Source of the DNA: Apostichopus japonicus
Taxonomy: Eukaryota; Echinodermata; Holothuroidea; Aspidochirotida; Stichopodidae
Reading direction: 5' to 3'
Length of the DNA stretch: 64,000 nt
Assembly: GCF_037975245.1 (NCBI RefSeq)
Contig: NC_092576.1
Location: 5,591,001 to 5,655,000 of the forward strand
Below the pieces are notes generated by a model. It saw only the letters and a program-made list of their open reading frames with translations, was not told the DNA's origin and searched no databases. Positions 45,506-55,116 of this stretch are shown here, one piece after another. How positions within the stretch are numbered: the first letter of the stretch is position 1; each line of letters opens with the position of its first letter. The position numbers and the translations under genes were made by a program.

Positions 45506-45762
45506 GCGCATTTTTTTTCCCAGGACGAACGTGGGCATCGGCCAATCAAATCCCTGGATTCCAAACATGTGACGCTTTTTCAAAAAACATGTTCTGAATC
45601 TTTTTTCCTAGTTTTGACCCCAGATTATGAACGACAATCCTGCAATTTCATAGAAACTGTATCCTTAACCCACTTTCTATACCCTAACTCTGATTTCAAA
45701 CGAATTTGTAAATTCCTGAAAAACCTAAAACCCACGTTCGTCCTGGGAAAAAAAAAACGCAT
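45506..45762. mobile_element. MITE with ~30-bp inverted termini
   Basis: The terminal words contain CCCAGGACGAACGTGGG at 45519-45535 and its exact inverse at 45731-45747, each next to a T/A run and then GCGCAT/ACGCAT. The 154-codon frame spanning it is not conserved in style and is judged spurious. Confidence 0.7.
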
Positions 45763-45877
45763 CCCGTGCAATAGAAAACTGTACAGACATGAACTTTTGA
45801 GCGCTCCTTTGATGTCGCACATGACTGATACTACTTTATACATGGATTTTCATATACATCCAAGTGTACAGTACTGA

Positions 45878-48800
45878 TAAGAGGGGGGGGGGACAATTTA
45901 ACAATGACAATTGTACAAAGGGACCTGGATGGATATCCAGGTCATGTTTTTTTCTACAGTGAACAATAAAGTTGAACCTTTGACCGCGCGGTGTTTAACC
46001 AAAACTGTCTGGATTGCCATAACATATGGCTGACTGAATACGTCATAATGTAAACTAGCCAATGATATTATTTCTTTAAATTTCTAACACTCCCACATAG
46101 GGACCTAACCCAATTACAAACCTTTGCAATAAAAACGCCCCAAAAAATGACTATTCATAGCACGCGCGTCTCGCCTTGAATACCCGTGCACAGTGCATAT
46201 GAATACACACATACATACGCACCCGTACAAGCCCCGCCCATTCAACCAATTGGGATATAGATTGAGGCAATATATGCATTATTCATTGCGTTGGCTGGGC
46301 TATTGACAGCTGTGAAATTGACAGTGGAAATGGATGGGGTTGATTGGGTGGATGGGGTGGGATTGGTGGATATAATTACACTTTGGTAGGTTGCTGAACG
46401 TTCCTGAGGCGTACCATAGTGTTACATAATAATATGGGGCGCACTTACCATTTTGGGTGTGGCAGTCAAAAGAGGAATACGCTATTTCAACGATTGTTTG
46501 TGTGTTAATCTGTGTGTGGTCAACAACTGTTTTTTTTTCACGAACACTCTGTGAACATTATAACAAATGGAGTTCAAGTTTGGTCGGCGTATATGACTGG
46601 GGGTTGTCATGCTCTCACCGCTCCCCTCCCCCTCCGATTAATGACGTCAATTTCAGAAGTCAACTTCCCATCTGCCTGGTCTACAAATTGGTAACATTTG
46701 TGTACTGCGCCCCGTTTGACCCGCATCCGGAACCACGCCATTTTGGGTTCGGGTTTCGGGTTAAATTAGTTAATTATTTATCATAAGGGAAGGGCATACA
46801 TTTTGAGAGTTCAATGCAAAATGCTTGTCCTGTTGAAGTTTAGCGTATGTACTATTGGGCAATACCTAACTCTATTACCTAACAATATTTTACCAGCGAT
46901 GTGTTTGTCTCTTTATGTAATCGGTGACGGTAAATGAAAATGCTTCTAAAGGAGCTGAGAATAAGGTTCTTCAATGCGTGCAAAGTTGTTTATACCTCGT
47001 ATAGTGATATATGGAAGCTGAATAAAACCCCGGCATGCTGCTTTAATGCTTCAGATCTTGTATGTGTGTGCAACTTCGAATATTGCGACCTTATTAAAAC
47101 ATGAAACTTAATTGTTGGCCTGTATCCCAGAAGAAATGGATTTCGAAGAATACGAAATGCTCCGCCGACCCACCTACCTCCACCCCCCCCCCCCCTCCTC
47201 CGGCTATAACCTTCAGAGACAAGAACATGTCTTATACGGATATTATTTGCAAGGGTGAGGAAATTGGGTGTTCTTTAAGCAGAGTCAACCATACATGAAT
47301 AATGCTTCCCTTAAAAGAGCTTTCAATATGTTCGAATTTGAAACTGACAACGATTTACACGTTCCTTTGTGACACTTTAAGTTGAATAAATACAAAGGTG
47401 AAGATTAGCTTATCATGCGGTTTTTTTTTTCACCTCTTTCATTTTATATTTATTGAACTTTTAGTTCATAAGCTTTGCACAAACAAACGGAAAATGCATA
47501 GTTTCTCAAAATAATAAAGCTATACAAACATAAATTCGAAAACTCAGGAATCATAACAACATAAAATATTGTTTTTAATCTATGTATACGGTACGTAGGC
47601 CTACACATGCAGGTCTTTCATTACATAGTAAGCCAAATCTAGCCTACTTTACAATCTGGCGTGAAACGCGTAGAATAAATGTATAGCTTTCTTTCTATCC
47701 ATATGGATTATTTGATTCGTAGTAATGGTCAGACTAATAACCAGCAAATGAATCTATTAACAGCTGAATGGCTGATGATGGGTAGAGATATTAAGATGTT
47801 ATTGTATATTCTTCGTTAATAATGTATGTTTTATGTTAGTATGAAGCTGTTCGAAAGAGAAAGGATGGTAACACGTTTAATGATAAACACTCGACCAGTT
47901 GATACAAAGTATTAAAGGGTGTGAAGACTCGCGCAAAAAGAAACGTCTACTGCCGGTAAACTGACCTAGCTTCGAATGAGGTATAACAGAAGTGTTAGGC
48001 ACCATCATCAATCTCAGAAAATACACACACGCAGCTTGCTACCATCGGTAATTAGACACTAGTGTACAGTCAGTACATACAACTGCGGTCAATACCCACA
48101 GTATAGTGTATAAACAATACAACGATGGACATATCAAGTCTAGCTAAAGATAAATAGGTATCACGTTTCATTACTGTACTGTCTGCATTTTGTAGCGACA
48201 CGAAAAAAAACGTCAACGGAAAGTTTACTTTTTTTCAGATGGCCTCACGCGATTTGGGGCGAGTCTTCCATCATGGTTTACAAAGACTTTCTGCATTTTC
48301 TGCATCTTTAGCACAAAACAACATACTCGTAGCATTTTGTATCGCGAAGATGTGTGTTTGTTTTTTAGATTTTGTGATATTTTGTAAATGTATCTGGCAA
48401 CAACAGAATGATGTTATCAGGGCTCCCCAACTGAAAATGTATTTTCTTTTCTTTTCTTTTCCGCTGTAATATAGAGCAAAACATTAGTTCTTACCAAAAA
48501 AAGGCATTATACTGGAATTTCTTAAAAAGACAGAGAACGTTGGAAGCACATTAAATATTTGAGATGCATCAGGATCAAGTGTATAGCTTAAATCGACCAG
48601 ACGACTATAGTAGCCTTAGTAACACTTTAAAAGAACGTGTTTGCCCAGATAACATCCTAGATCTCCTACTGTACTTATCCAACTTCCTGGAGTATAGTTG
48701 AAGGTTTAGCCAGACAAAATAGCTAACATTCCATCAAACATATCTCGAGTTAGAGACAAGATATTGAGTGATTGGTGTGTTCAACTAACAGTGGTTAATA

Positions 48801-48984
48801 TCGTTATATTTAACATAGGCCTTAATATAACAGTACGTGCTATCCGGACTTAAATTTGCAAGAGTCAAAAATGAATTATTGTTGTTGACTGTTATAGAAG
48901 CGTATAGATCAAATTTGTACATGAAAACAGTGAAACTTAATCAGGGAGAAAGAAAAGAATTCTATGCACATGCGACTCGTTAAT
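45878..48984. other. Intergenic, no gene seen
   Basis: Poly-G and poly-C runs near 45885 and 47190 and AT-rich unique sequence. No exon with credible splice sites was found. Confidence 0.5.
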
Positions 48985-49168
48985 CCGTCAAGATTGAAAT
49001 CGTAATGAGTTGTAAGATCCAGAACAGTGAAAAAATTTCCAGCCTCCACCAGGATTCGAACTCGGGCCTCGCGCTTTATTTATATGCGGACACCCTAACC
49101 ACTTGGCTATGGACGCTGATTGTATGTCCAGGGGTTCGAAACCGGTAAGGGAGGTCGTAATTCAACTG
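48985..49168 (-). mobile_element. tRNA-derived SINE, copy 3
   Basis: Minus strand: leader gaattacgacctcccttacc, box A (tagccaagtggttaggg), box B (GAGTTCGAATCC), then ggtggaggctggaaat and the cactgttctggat tail shared with 33567-33722. It is the most complete copy. A TA array follows at its 5' end. Confidence 0.8.
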
Positions 49169-49169
49169 T

Positions 49170-49313
<144 letters not shown>

Positions 49314-49357
49314 CAAATTTAACCTATCACTGTTCATTTTATTAATAAAACGTGGCG

Positions 49358-49363
49358 TTTATT
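49358..49363 (-). terminator. Poly(A) signal of the zinc transporter gene
   Basis: TTTATT on the plus strand (AATAAA on the minus strand), 100 bases past the transporter stop. Confidence 0.45.
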
Positions 49364-49462
49364 TTGTTTGCTTTAAAGACTAATCAGAAATTCACTAAAT
49401 AACTAAATGAACACAAATGGACGGATCTACTTTCATCTGCAAGAAATAATTCATCCGCCTTG

Positions 49463-49600
49463 TTACAGTTTTACCAAAATAGCATCTTCGTACAGAGCGA
49501 TAACCACGATGATGGCCATTCCGCAGAGAAAACCAATATTTATGAGACAAAACATGAGTTTGGGATTATCGCTATCTCTGAAACGAAGCAGCTGAGGAAG
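49463..49600 (-). CDS. Zinc transporter last exon (TM7-TM8)
   Basis: The acceptor CTATTACAG at 49601 leads into LPQLLRFRDSDNPKLMFC, then LINIGFLCGMAIIVVIALYE and DAILVKL, with TAA at 49463-49465. The last helix and short extracellular C-terminus are typical of ZIP proteins; the LYED near the end is like ZIP4 (from memory). Phase 0 start. Confidence 0.85.
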   Translation of the reverse strand, partial: LPQLLRFRDSDNPKLMFCLINIGFLCGMAIIVVIALYEDAILVKL

Positions 49601-49918
49601 CTGTAATAGAAAAGAGAGAAAAAATGGTTCATATTGAGTCAAAAGTATTATATAGTTCATTTGCATTGAAGGAAAAAAAAGTTCTAGTATTCAACTGGCG
49701 GCTTCAGTATGAAAGTGGACGACTTTTCTTTAAATGTAAATGGCATTTTGTTACTTAAGATAGCACATCATTCGTTACCCCATCCCTCCCCCTTTACCTG
49801 CCCCACCCACCCATTTGTAATCCTATCCACCTTTTTGGTAAAATCAAAATGTTGCAAAATGTCGACCAAAAATTGTTGAAAGGCTGTGAAGTTATCATGA
49901 TTTTTGTTATGTACGTAC

Positions 49919-50106
49919 CATATCAGCGAGACCAATATAGAGGAATGTACCGGCAGTTACGGCGAAGATCCACTGCCTTGCCTCGAGGGTAACACCAACG
50001 ATGAATCCAACCACCAAGCCAGCGACGCAGGTCAAAGCAGACACAAAGTTTAGGACTAGCGCCCACTTTAAACTGATCCCACTCTTAAGTAAAATGGCGA
50101 TGTCAC
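49919..50106 (-). CDS. Zinc transporter exon (TM5-TM7)
   Basis: Acceptor CCTGAAG, donor ATG|GTACGT. It encodes (G)DIAILLKSGISLKWALVLN, two membrane helices (FVSALTCVAGLVVGFIVGV) and WIFAVTAGTFLYIGLADM. The HELPHELG-D-x-A-x-LL junction and the F-x-Y-x-x-LADM segment are LIV-1 signatures. Phase 1 in, phase 0 out. Confidence 0.88.
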
Positions 50107-50447
50107 CTTCAGGGGGAGAAATATATACATATTCATCACAAAAGTTAGGCTACCATATAGAAACCTAGTTAGGACTTTGTATTAAACTCGGTACTTTCAG
50201 GTTATACTACAAGAGCATGCCCTTCTTTGGGAAAATACGATCGAGATTATTGTGAAATCCTGTTTCTGTGAGGTCAGTACTTCTTTATCCTACCCTTTTC
50301 TCGCATAGCTTATCATCTGGTTGATCGCCTCAATATTTGTGTCTGGTTGCTATGGCTTTAGTCAGAATGATACGGCAAAATGCAAACCTTAAAAGTCAGT
50401 CTCTCTCAAAATGAGAGAATTCAATTGAACAGAAAATGTAGCCTTAC

Positions 50448-50600
50448 CTAACTCATGTGGAAGCTCATGGCAAAATACAGCAAGGCTAGTTGACAGACCT
50501 GGTCCAATTCCAGCCAAAAAAGCTGCCCCGATAGCCAAGCCATCACCGAAGTTATGCAAGCCATCGCCTATTATGACTATAACCGGCAACGGTCCTTTCG
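50448..50600 (-). CDS. Zinc transporter exon with metal-binding HNFxDG and HELPHELG motifs
   Basis: Acceptor TTTTCACAG, donor G|GTAAGG. It encodes [20 protein letters not shown] then [20 protein letters not shown] and [17 protein letters not shown] in helix 4 and HELPHELG in helix 5 form the binuclear metal site of the family, and all ligands are present. It starts with two bases, so an upstream exon ending in phase 1 is needed but was not found. Confidence 0.92.
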
Positions 50601-50805
50601 CTGTGAAAATGTAAATATATCAACAAATTAGGACAACATGCCTGACAGTTTATATCTATGGAACGCCAAAAGGGTCCAAAATTGAAAATGAAATATTCTG
50701 TGTATATATTAGTTTGTCAGCCACATACTTACGACAGCTGCGTGACATTATAAATGGTGTTTAGAAAGCGGCAAAATGAGTAAGAAACATGATTAATTTG
50801 ACCCA

Positions 50806-50810
<5 letters not shown>

Positions 50811-50896
<86 letters not shown>
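50811..50896. repeat. (TA)n microsatellite, 5' flank of the LTR element
   Basis: The TA array ends exactly where the LTR starts (TGTAACG). The matching TA array at 53207-53234 follows the element. Confidence 0.95.
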
Positions 50897-50899
<3 letters not shown>

Positions 50900-51740
50900 A
50901 ACGCTCGGGCCGACCTCTGGCCAAGGTCGTGCGGAGCGTATGGGGAGCAGTGGCGGAGCCCTGCGGAGCGGCTCTCCGGGTTAATCCCTTGGCTTAGGTA
51001 TTCCCTTTGTTACTGTAGTAATAGTAGGATTAGCCGCGCGCTGCATAGACCATTGTTTGCCGCTATGCGGATTATCCGCCATCACAAACGTTATGGTAAT
51101 ATTCATTACGTAACAGTATGTCGTACGATCGTAAAATTCATTCATGTGGGATGGGTGCAGATGTTTTTAGCTAATGTTCTATTAAGGGTTTAAAATGTAT
51201 TTCGTTTTCGGGGGGATTATCAGACCTTAGGAAAGCTGCACTCTTTTATCAACCATTCTTAGTCAAAGAGACCCATTGCAAGTTTATGTAAATTAGATCC
51301 CGTATATAAGGATGTTTTCGAAGGAAATAGGACACACCTTAATCGAGTTCTTCAACAGCAAGGTCTATAGCGTTGTTTGGTATCTTGGCAGGTTTACGCC
51401 CTGAAGCCAATACCATTTAGAGCAGGCCTCTGAAGCTGTATTTCATCGTTTTTCTTTTACTTCTCGCCGTATTTTTCTGTTACTTCTTAGAGCATTTGAG
51501 AGCTGATTTATTTATCCTTGTTTAGGACGAAGAAGTCCATTTACGTTTATTTTAATAGTCAGTTGCGGAAATAAACCGTTTTATACTTACCTGGATTGTT
51601 TGGATAATTTCTACTTGTGTTTGACTCCACGCTATTTCGCCGACTTTGTGGCCAATCAAAATACAACACCATCGGCCAAGGATCCTAACCTGCCGGCCTA
51701 ACGCTACCCAATCTCAACCCCCACCCCCAAAATCGTTACA
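50897..51740 (+). repeat. Long terminal repeat (5' LTR)
   Basis: Starts TGTAACG and ends CGTTACA (7-base inverted ends with TG..CA). It contains TATATAAG at 51303-51310 and AATAAA at 51570-51575, and is directly followed by a primer-binding site. Confidence 0.82.
51303..51310 (+). promoter_or_regulatory. LTR TATA box
   Basis: TATATAAG inside the LTR, about 270 bases before its AATAAA; a plausible U3 promoter. Confidence 0.5.
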
Positions 51741-51741
51741 C

Positions 51742-51759
51742 TGGTGGCAACGGTGGGAT
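51742..51759 (+). promoter_or_regulatory. Primer-binding site, tRNA-Leu type
   Basis: TGGTGGCAACGGTGGGAT starts two bases after the LTR. It is complementary to a tRNA-Leu 3' end (CCA plus acceptor and T arm) with about one mismatch, from knowledge of that tRNA. Confidence 0.65.
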
Positions 51760-51795
51760 TATCAAGACGGAATAGCTGGACCAGCTCGTAAAAAA

Positions 51796-52404
51796 ATGGC
51801 AAGTACAAAACCTTCTGACGAACATTTTTCTGACCGTAGAAAGGTTATTTTAGAGGAAATAGAGTTCCTTAAGGAAGAATGTGAGAGGATGATTCCGCTC
51901 GTGAAAGACAGTCATTTAGGCGATGAAGTTGAGGATGCAGATGAAGACATTTCTTCTCCCTCCAGTGATAAGTACATGAAACTACCAGTCACCAAACCCC
52001 ATGTGATAGATGAAGGGTTCTTGCCGAGTCAGGGTAGAAGGCACCATTCGGAGCCCACTGTCCGTGCGGAAAAACGAGACCATTCGGACTCTGTTTTCCA
52101 GCACCGGTACCGAGACCAGCCGGACTCAACCGGGACTCATCAGAAAAGGAGTGGAATTGAAAGGCAAAGACAGGTTCACACGGACTTTGCACCTTTGACA
52201 GGCAAAGGGGGCCAAGGTAATAGGTACCAGTCGGAACCTTGCACCTTTGCGGAGGATGTAGACTTCCATCGTAGTCGTATTCCCCCGTACCGGGTTCGGA
52301 ACCAACCGGATTCCTCCGGGGCCTATGACACAGCTGCAGACAGGATGCATCCGGAGCGTTCGTTACTGTCAAAATACACGAAAGACCTGTCCAGCTGTTG
52401 GTAG
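51796..52404 (+). CDS. gag-like ORF of the LTR element
   Basis: 202 residues from the ATG at 51796 (MASTKPSDEHF). It is acidic and then rich in Arg, His and Gln-Pro-Asp-Ser, with repeated HSEP and QPDS(S/T)G words. No CCHC zinc knuckle and no clear capsid core is seen, so it may be an internally deleted gag. It ends at a TAG overlapping the start of the protease frame, which is in the -1 frame relative to it. No classical slippery heptamer was found at the overlap. Confidence 0.6.
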   Translation: MASTKPSDEHFSDRRKVILEEIEFLKEECERMIPLVKDSHLGDEVEDADEDISSPSSDKYMKLPVTKPHVIDEGFLPSQGRRHHSEPTVRAEKRDHSDSVFQHRYRDQPDSTGTHQKRSGIERQRQVHTDFAPLTGKGGQGNRYQSEPCTFAEDVDFHRSRIPPYRVRNQPDSSGAYDTAADRMHPERSLLSKYTKDLSSCW

Positions 52405-53206
52405 ATACAGGTGCCACAATCACTGTAATATCAGAACGGATTTTTCAGGATCTCCCACCCAGTGTGCAGGCTAAGCTTAAAAGCAAAGACAAGTTTGTTT
52501 TGATGGCAGATGGCAGTAGTAAGATCAGGGACAAGGGGACAATAGTCTTGGACGTCGAAGCTGCAAACAAGAGATTCCAGCATGAGATCCACGTAATGGA
52601 CATTGAATATGAGGGTATCCTGGGTCTGGATTTCATGATCAAACATGACTGTCAACTTGACTGGAAAAGGGGGAAAATTTGCTTTGATGGAGTGAATGTA
52701 GAACTACACTCGCAGGCGATCCAAAACGCTGTATTCCGTCTCAGTGTAAAGGAGACTACAATCGTTCCCCCAGGAAGTGAATCCATTGTAGCAGCCCAAC
52801 TTGTGAAAACTGGTCGTTGTCACCATTCTGTAAAGAAGGATGGCATGAGGAATGGTTACGTGTCACCATTACAGAGCTTTCATGACAGGCATGACGTGGT
52901 AGTGGCACATGTCCTCGTGGATGCATCACAGGAAGTCATGCCTCTCCGAGTCTTCAATCCGACGGAAAATGAAGTCACATTGTACAAGGACTCCCAACCA
53001 GCTACTGTAGAATTTTCCATTCAAATCCTCGACGATGACACTGCACCCGAGACACGGACGCATAAATCTGTCGGTGTTATCCACACGGATGACGCAGCTG
53101 ACACTGAGAGCACCACTGCAGACCAAGGTCAGAGCTCTCTTCCAGATCACATTCAGAAACTGTTGGATGGAGCCGGATGCGATCTGTCTGATACCCAACG
53201 TTACAA
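52383..53206 (+). pseudogene. Retropepsin region of the LTR element (truncated pol)
   Basis: Open frame with RPVQLLVDTGATITVIS (catalytic DTG, Asp at 52404-52406) and EGILGLDFMIKHDCQLD (the flap/ILGxD end of retropepsins), then about 150 residues of linker up to LLDGAGCDLSDTQRY. In intact elements reverse transcriptase would follow that last motif. Here the frame runs into TA repeats, so pol is lost. It has no ATG of its own and would need frameshifting or a joined gag. Confidence 0.8.
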
Positions 53207-53234
53207 TATATATATATATATATACATATATATA
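53207..53234. repeat. (TA)n microsatellite, 3' flank of the LTR element
   Basis: TA array directly after CGTTACA; probably the other half of the array at 50811-50896 split by the insertion. Confidence 0.85.
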
Positions 53235-54260
53235 CTTTGTTTTAACTGCAAACGAACTGTCACTGCCGTCATAAATGGGGACATTACCATGGGTGCAAAC
53301 AAAAAAATACTTGTTGTCTGATCACATGATGTATTTTAAAAGCAATTTCTAATCCAGTGAAAGCCAAACAGGGCAAAATAAACTGTAGGCTATCTACCTT
53401 TCTTACACATCTGTTGCATTTTCATCTTCGCTTATCCCAATTAAATCATATCAAGGGGAAGTTATAATTAAAACAAAGAGGGGGGGTGGAGGTGGAATCA
53501 AGAATCCTATTTTGATATTTTTGGGGAGAGTTGGTTGTTTGATGTTAACACTCAGTTGATAGGAGTATATTTACATTACAATTGACCTCTGGACTGTTCA
53601 CACACAGTATCAGTCCATTCCAAATCCACAAGGGGTCTCAATCAGGTAAATTGCTTCCATTATTGTTCAATTGATATTCTCGTCGTATAATGTTTCAGCA
53701 TCTAGTGAATGGTTTGAAGAATTATGATTATTTTAAGCTCCAGTACTACTATATAGATATGGTTGGATTGTCATCTAATCCTGGATGCATTCATCACTGT
53801 TTTCTGAAATGGGAGGGGTGGAAGGGAGGTAGTAAGTGTTCACCTTTGCAGTCATGGTGGGACATGCGTACATGTGCGTTCTCCAAACATCAATACATTT
53901 TCCCCTGGCCTCGTTTTTTTCCCTATTGTGAGCATATATGCAGTACACGGACAGTTGATGTCCTCACAGTTCCAATGAAAGGGAGTTTTTAGCAAAAGAG
54001 TTGTTACCAGGAAGCCAGTAGTATACATTTAGGGGTATAAAGGAATGTCAAGAAGACTGTAACATGTGCTACAAATGCAGATCGCACAATTCATCTGTAG
54101 AATCGAGAATTATTAGGTTTATAAATTATAGTCTTCAAAAGTAATATAAATGTTTTATGTCCGGATGTAGATGACAACACGGGCTAGTACTAAATATTGT
54201 ACACCTTCAAGTTTTCATAGATACCAAACTAAAGAAAACTTTCTTTACGGTCTCTTTCAG

Positions 54261-54329
54261 TTTGTTTGGGTAACTGGTGTTGCAGCTACAGGAATACTGC
54301 ATTTGAATTACGATACTGAACAGTGGGAG
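54261..54329 (+). CDS. Tail exon a, block B
   Basis: Between TCTCTTTCAG and GAG|GTATTT, 23 codons in phase 0 (FVWVTGVAATGILHLNYDTE then QWE). An inner acceptor at 54291 would give the 38-base form shared with block A. Confidence 0.35.
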
Positions 54330-54541
54330 GTATTTCCTGGTAACATATGTGTTATATGAAGATATCATTTTAAATAGACTTATTTTTAAATATACTTTTT
54401 ACATAGAAGAAGAACTAACATAGTCATATTCATCTCGGTTTCGTCTTAATAACACCCATCAAGTTCTTGCTAAAGTCTTCTTGCATACATATCAAGGGAA
54501 GTAATATGTGCTAATCATTTGTTGTTTGTTTATTCACACAG

Positions 54542-54586
54542 AGTACAGCACAAGGTCCTCTGAACGAGTCTGTATATTACATGCTT
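54542..54586 (+). CDS. Tail exon b, block B
   Basis: 15 codons (STAQGPLNESVYYML) between TATTCACACAG and CTT|GTAAGT, phase 0 to 0. SVYYML fits the S/I/V/L-x-Y-x-x-I/V/L inhibitory motif pattern, which would suit a receptor tail; this is a short motif and could be chance. Confidence 0.4.
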
Positions 54587-55011
54587 GTAAGTATATATAA
54601 CTTAGTAAAATATATTTCAATCCAAAGCAAAAACGAATGTTAACAGTTGAATTCAACAACACTTGTTTCCGTTCAACGAATCTCATATTTTTCAGGAGTG
54701 GCGCAATTACGTTTTACTTCTGGGGAGGGGGAGGAGGAGGAGGTGGTTGCGCCACGGCTATTCAGAACATACATTATACAGAACAGAAATTACCTGGATG
54801 TATCAGGATAATGTTAAGAAGTATAATTAATTGCCTATTCTTTCGTATTTATAAATGAAACGGCTTAAATTGTGTGTAGAATTTATTAGCATTATATCAA
54901 TATCTTATCATTAGGCCAAGTGTACACAAGTGACCACGAATGTAATGTTAGAATTACCTTGAGCCAAGAAGATTGGTGAATTACACTGAATATTCATCAG
55001 TTTATACACAG

Positions 55012-55116
55012 GCAATAGTGCTTTGTAGATGCGGTAATGTTTCAGGCGTAGAAGGAACGAATAAAGGATTCATTGTTTTGTGCAAATGTTACATTTCTTT
55101 TACATTTCCACTTCCG
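55012..55116 (+). CDS. Tail exon c, block B (weak donor)
   Basis: Same length and frame as 6996-7100 (AIVLCRCGNVSGVEGTNKGF then IVLCKCYISFTFPLP). The donor has changed to CCG|GTCGTT. If it is not spliced, the frame continues about 20 codons to a stop. Confidence 0.35.

Larger units (their letters stand above)
49463..50600 (-). other. Gene: 3' end of a ZIP (SLC39, LIV-1 type) zinc transporter
   Basis: Three minus-strand exons (50448-50600, 49919-50106, 49463-49600) in consistent phase, from transmembrane helix 4 to the C-terminus. The order of motifs and the LYED...C-terminus most resemble ZIP4/ZIP12 by eye. Earlier exons are not seen; they would lie upstream of 50601, where TA repeats and an LTR element occupy the next 2.6 kb. 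Confidence 0.85.
50897..53206 (+). mobile_element. Defective Ty3/gypsy-type LTR retrotransposon
   Basis: One LTR (50897-51740), a tRNA-Leu-type primer site, a short gag-like frame and an aspartic protease region, then an abrupt end at CGTTACA followed by TA repeats. Reverse transcriptase, RNase H, integrase and a 3' LTR are absent. The last seven bases equal the last seven of the LTR, suggesting a deletion between two CGTTACA copies. Confidence 0.82.

Noticed and set aside
45413-45877. 154-codon frame on the plus strand
   Set aside because: It starts in a minisatellite, spans both inverted ends of a MITE, and resembles no family.
53690-53992. 100-codon frame in block B
   Set aside because: The block A counterpart has several stops and indels in this frame, so no coding constraint is visible.
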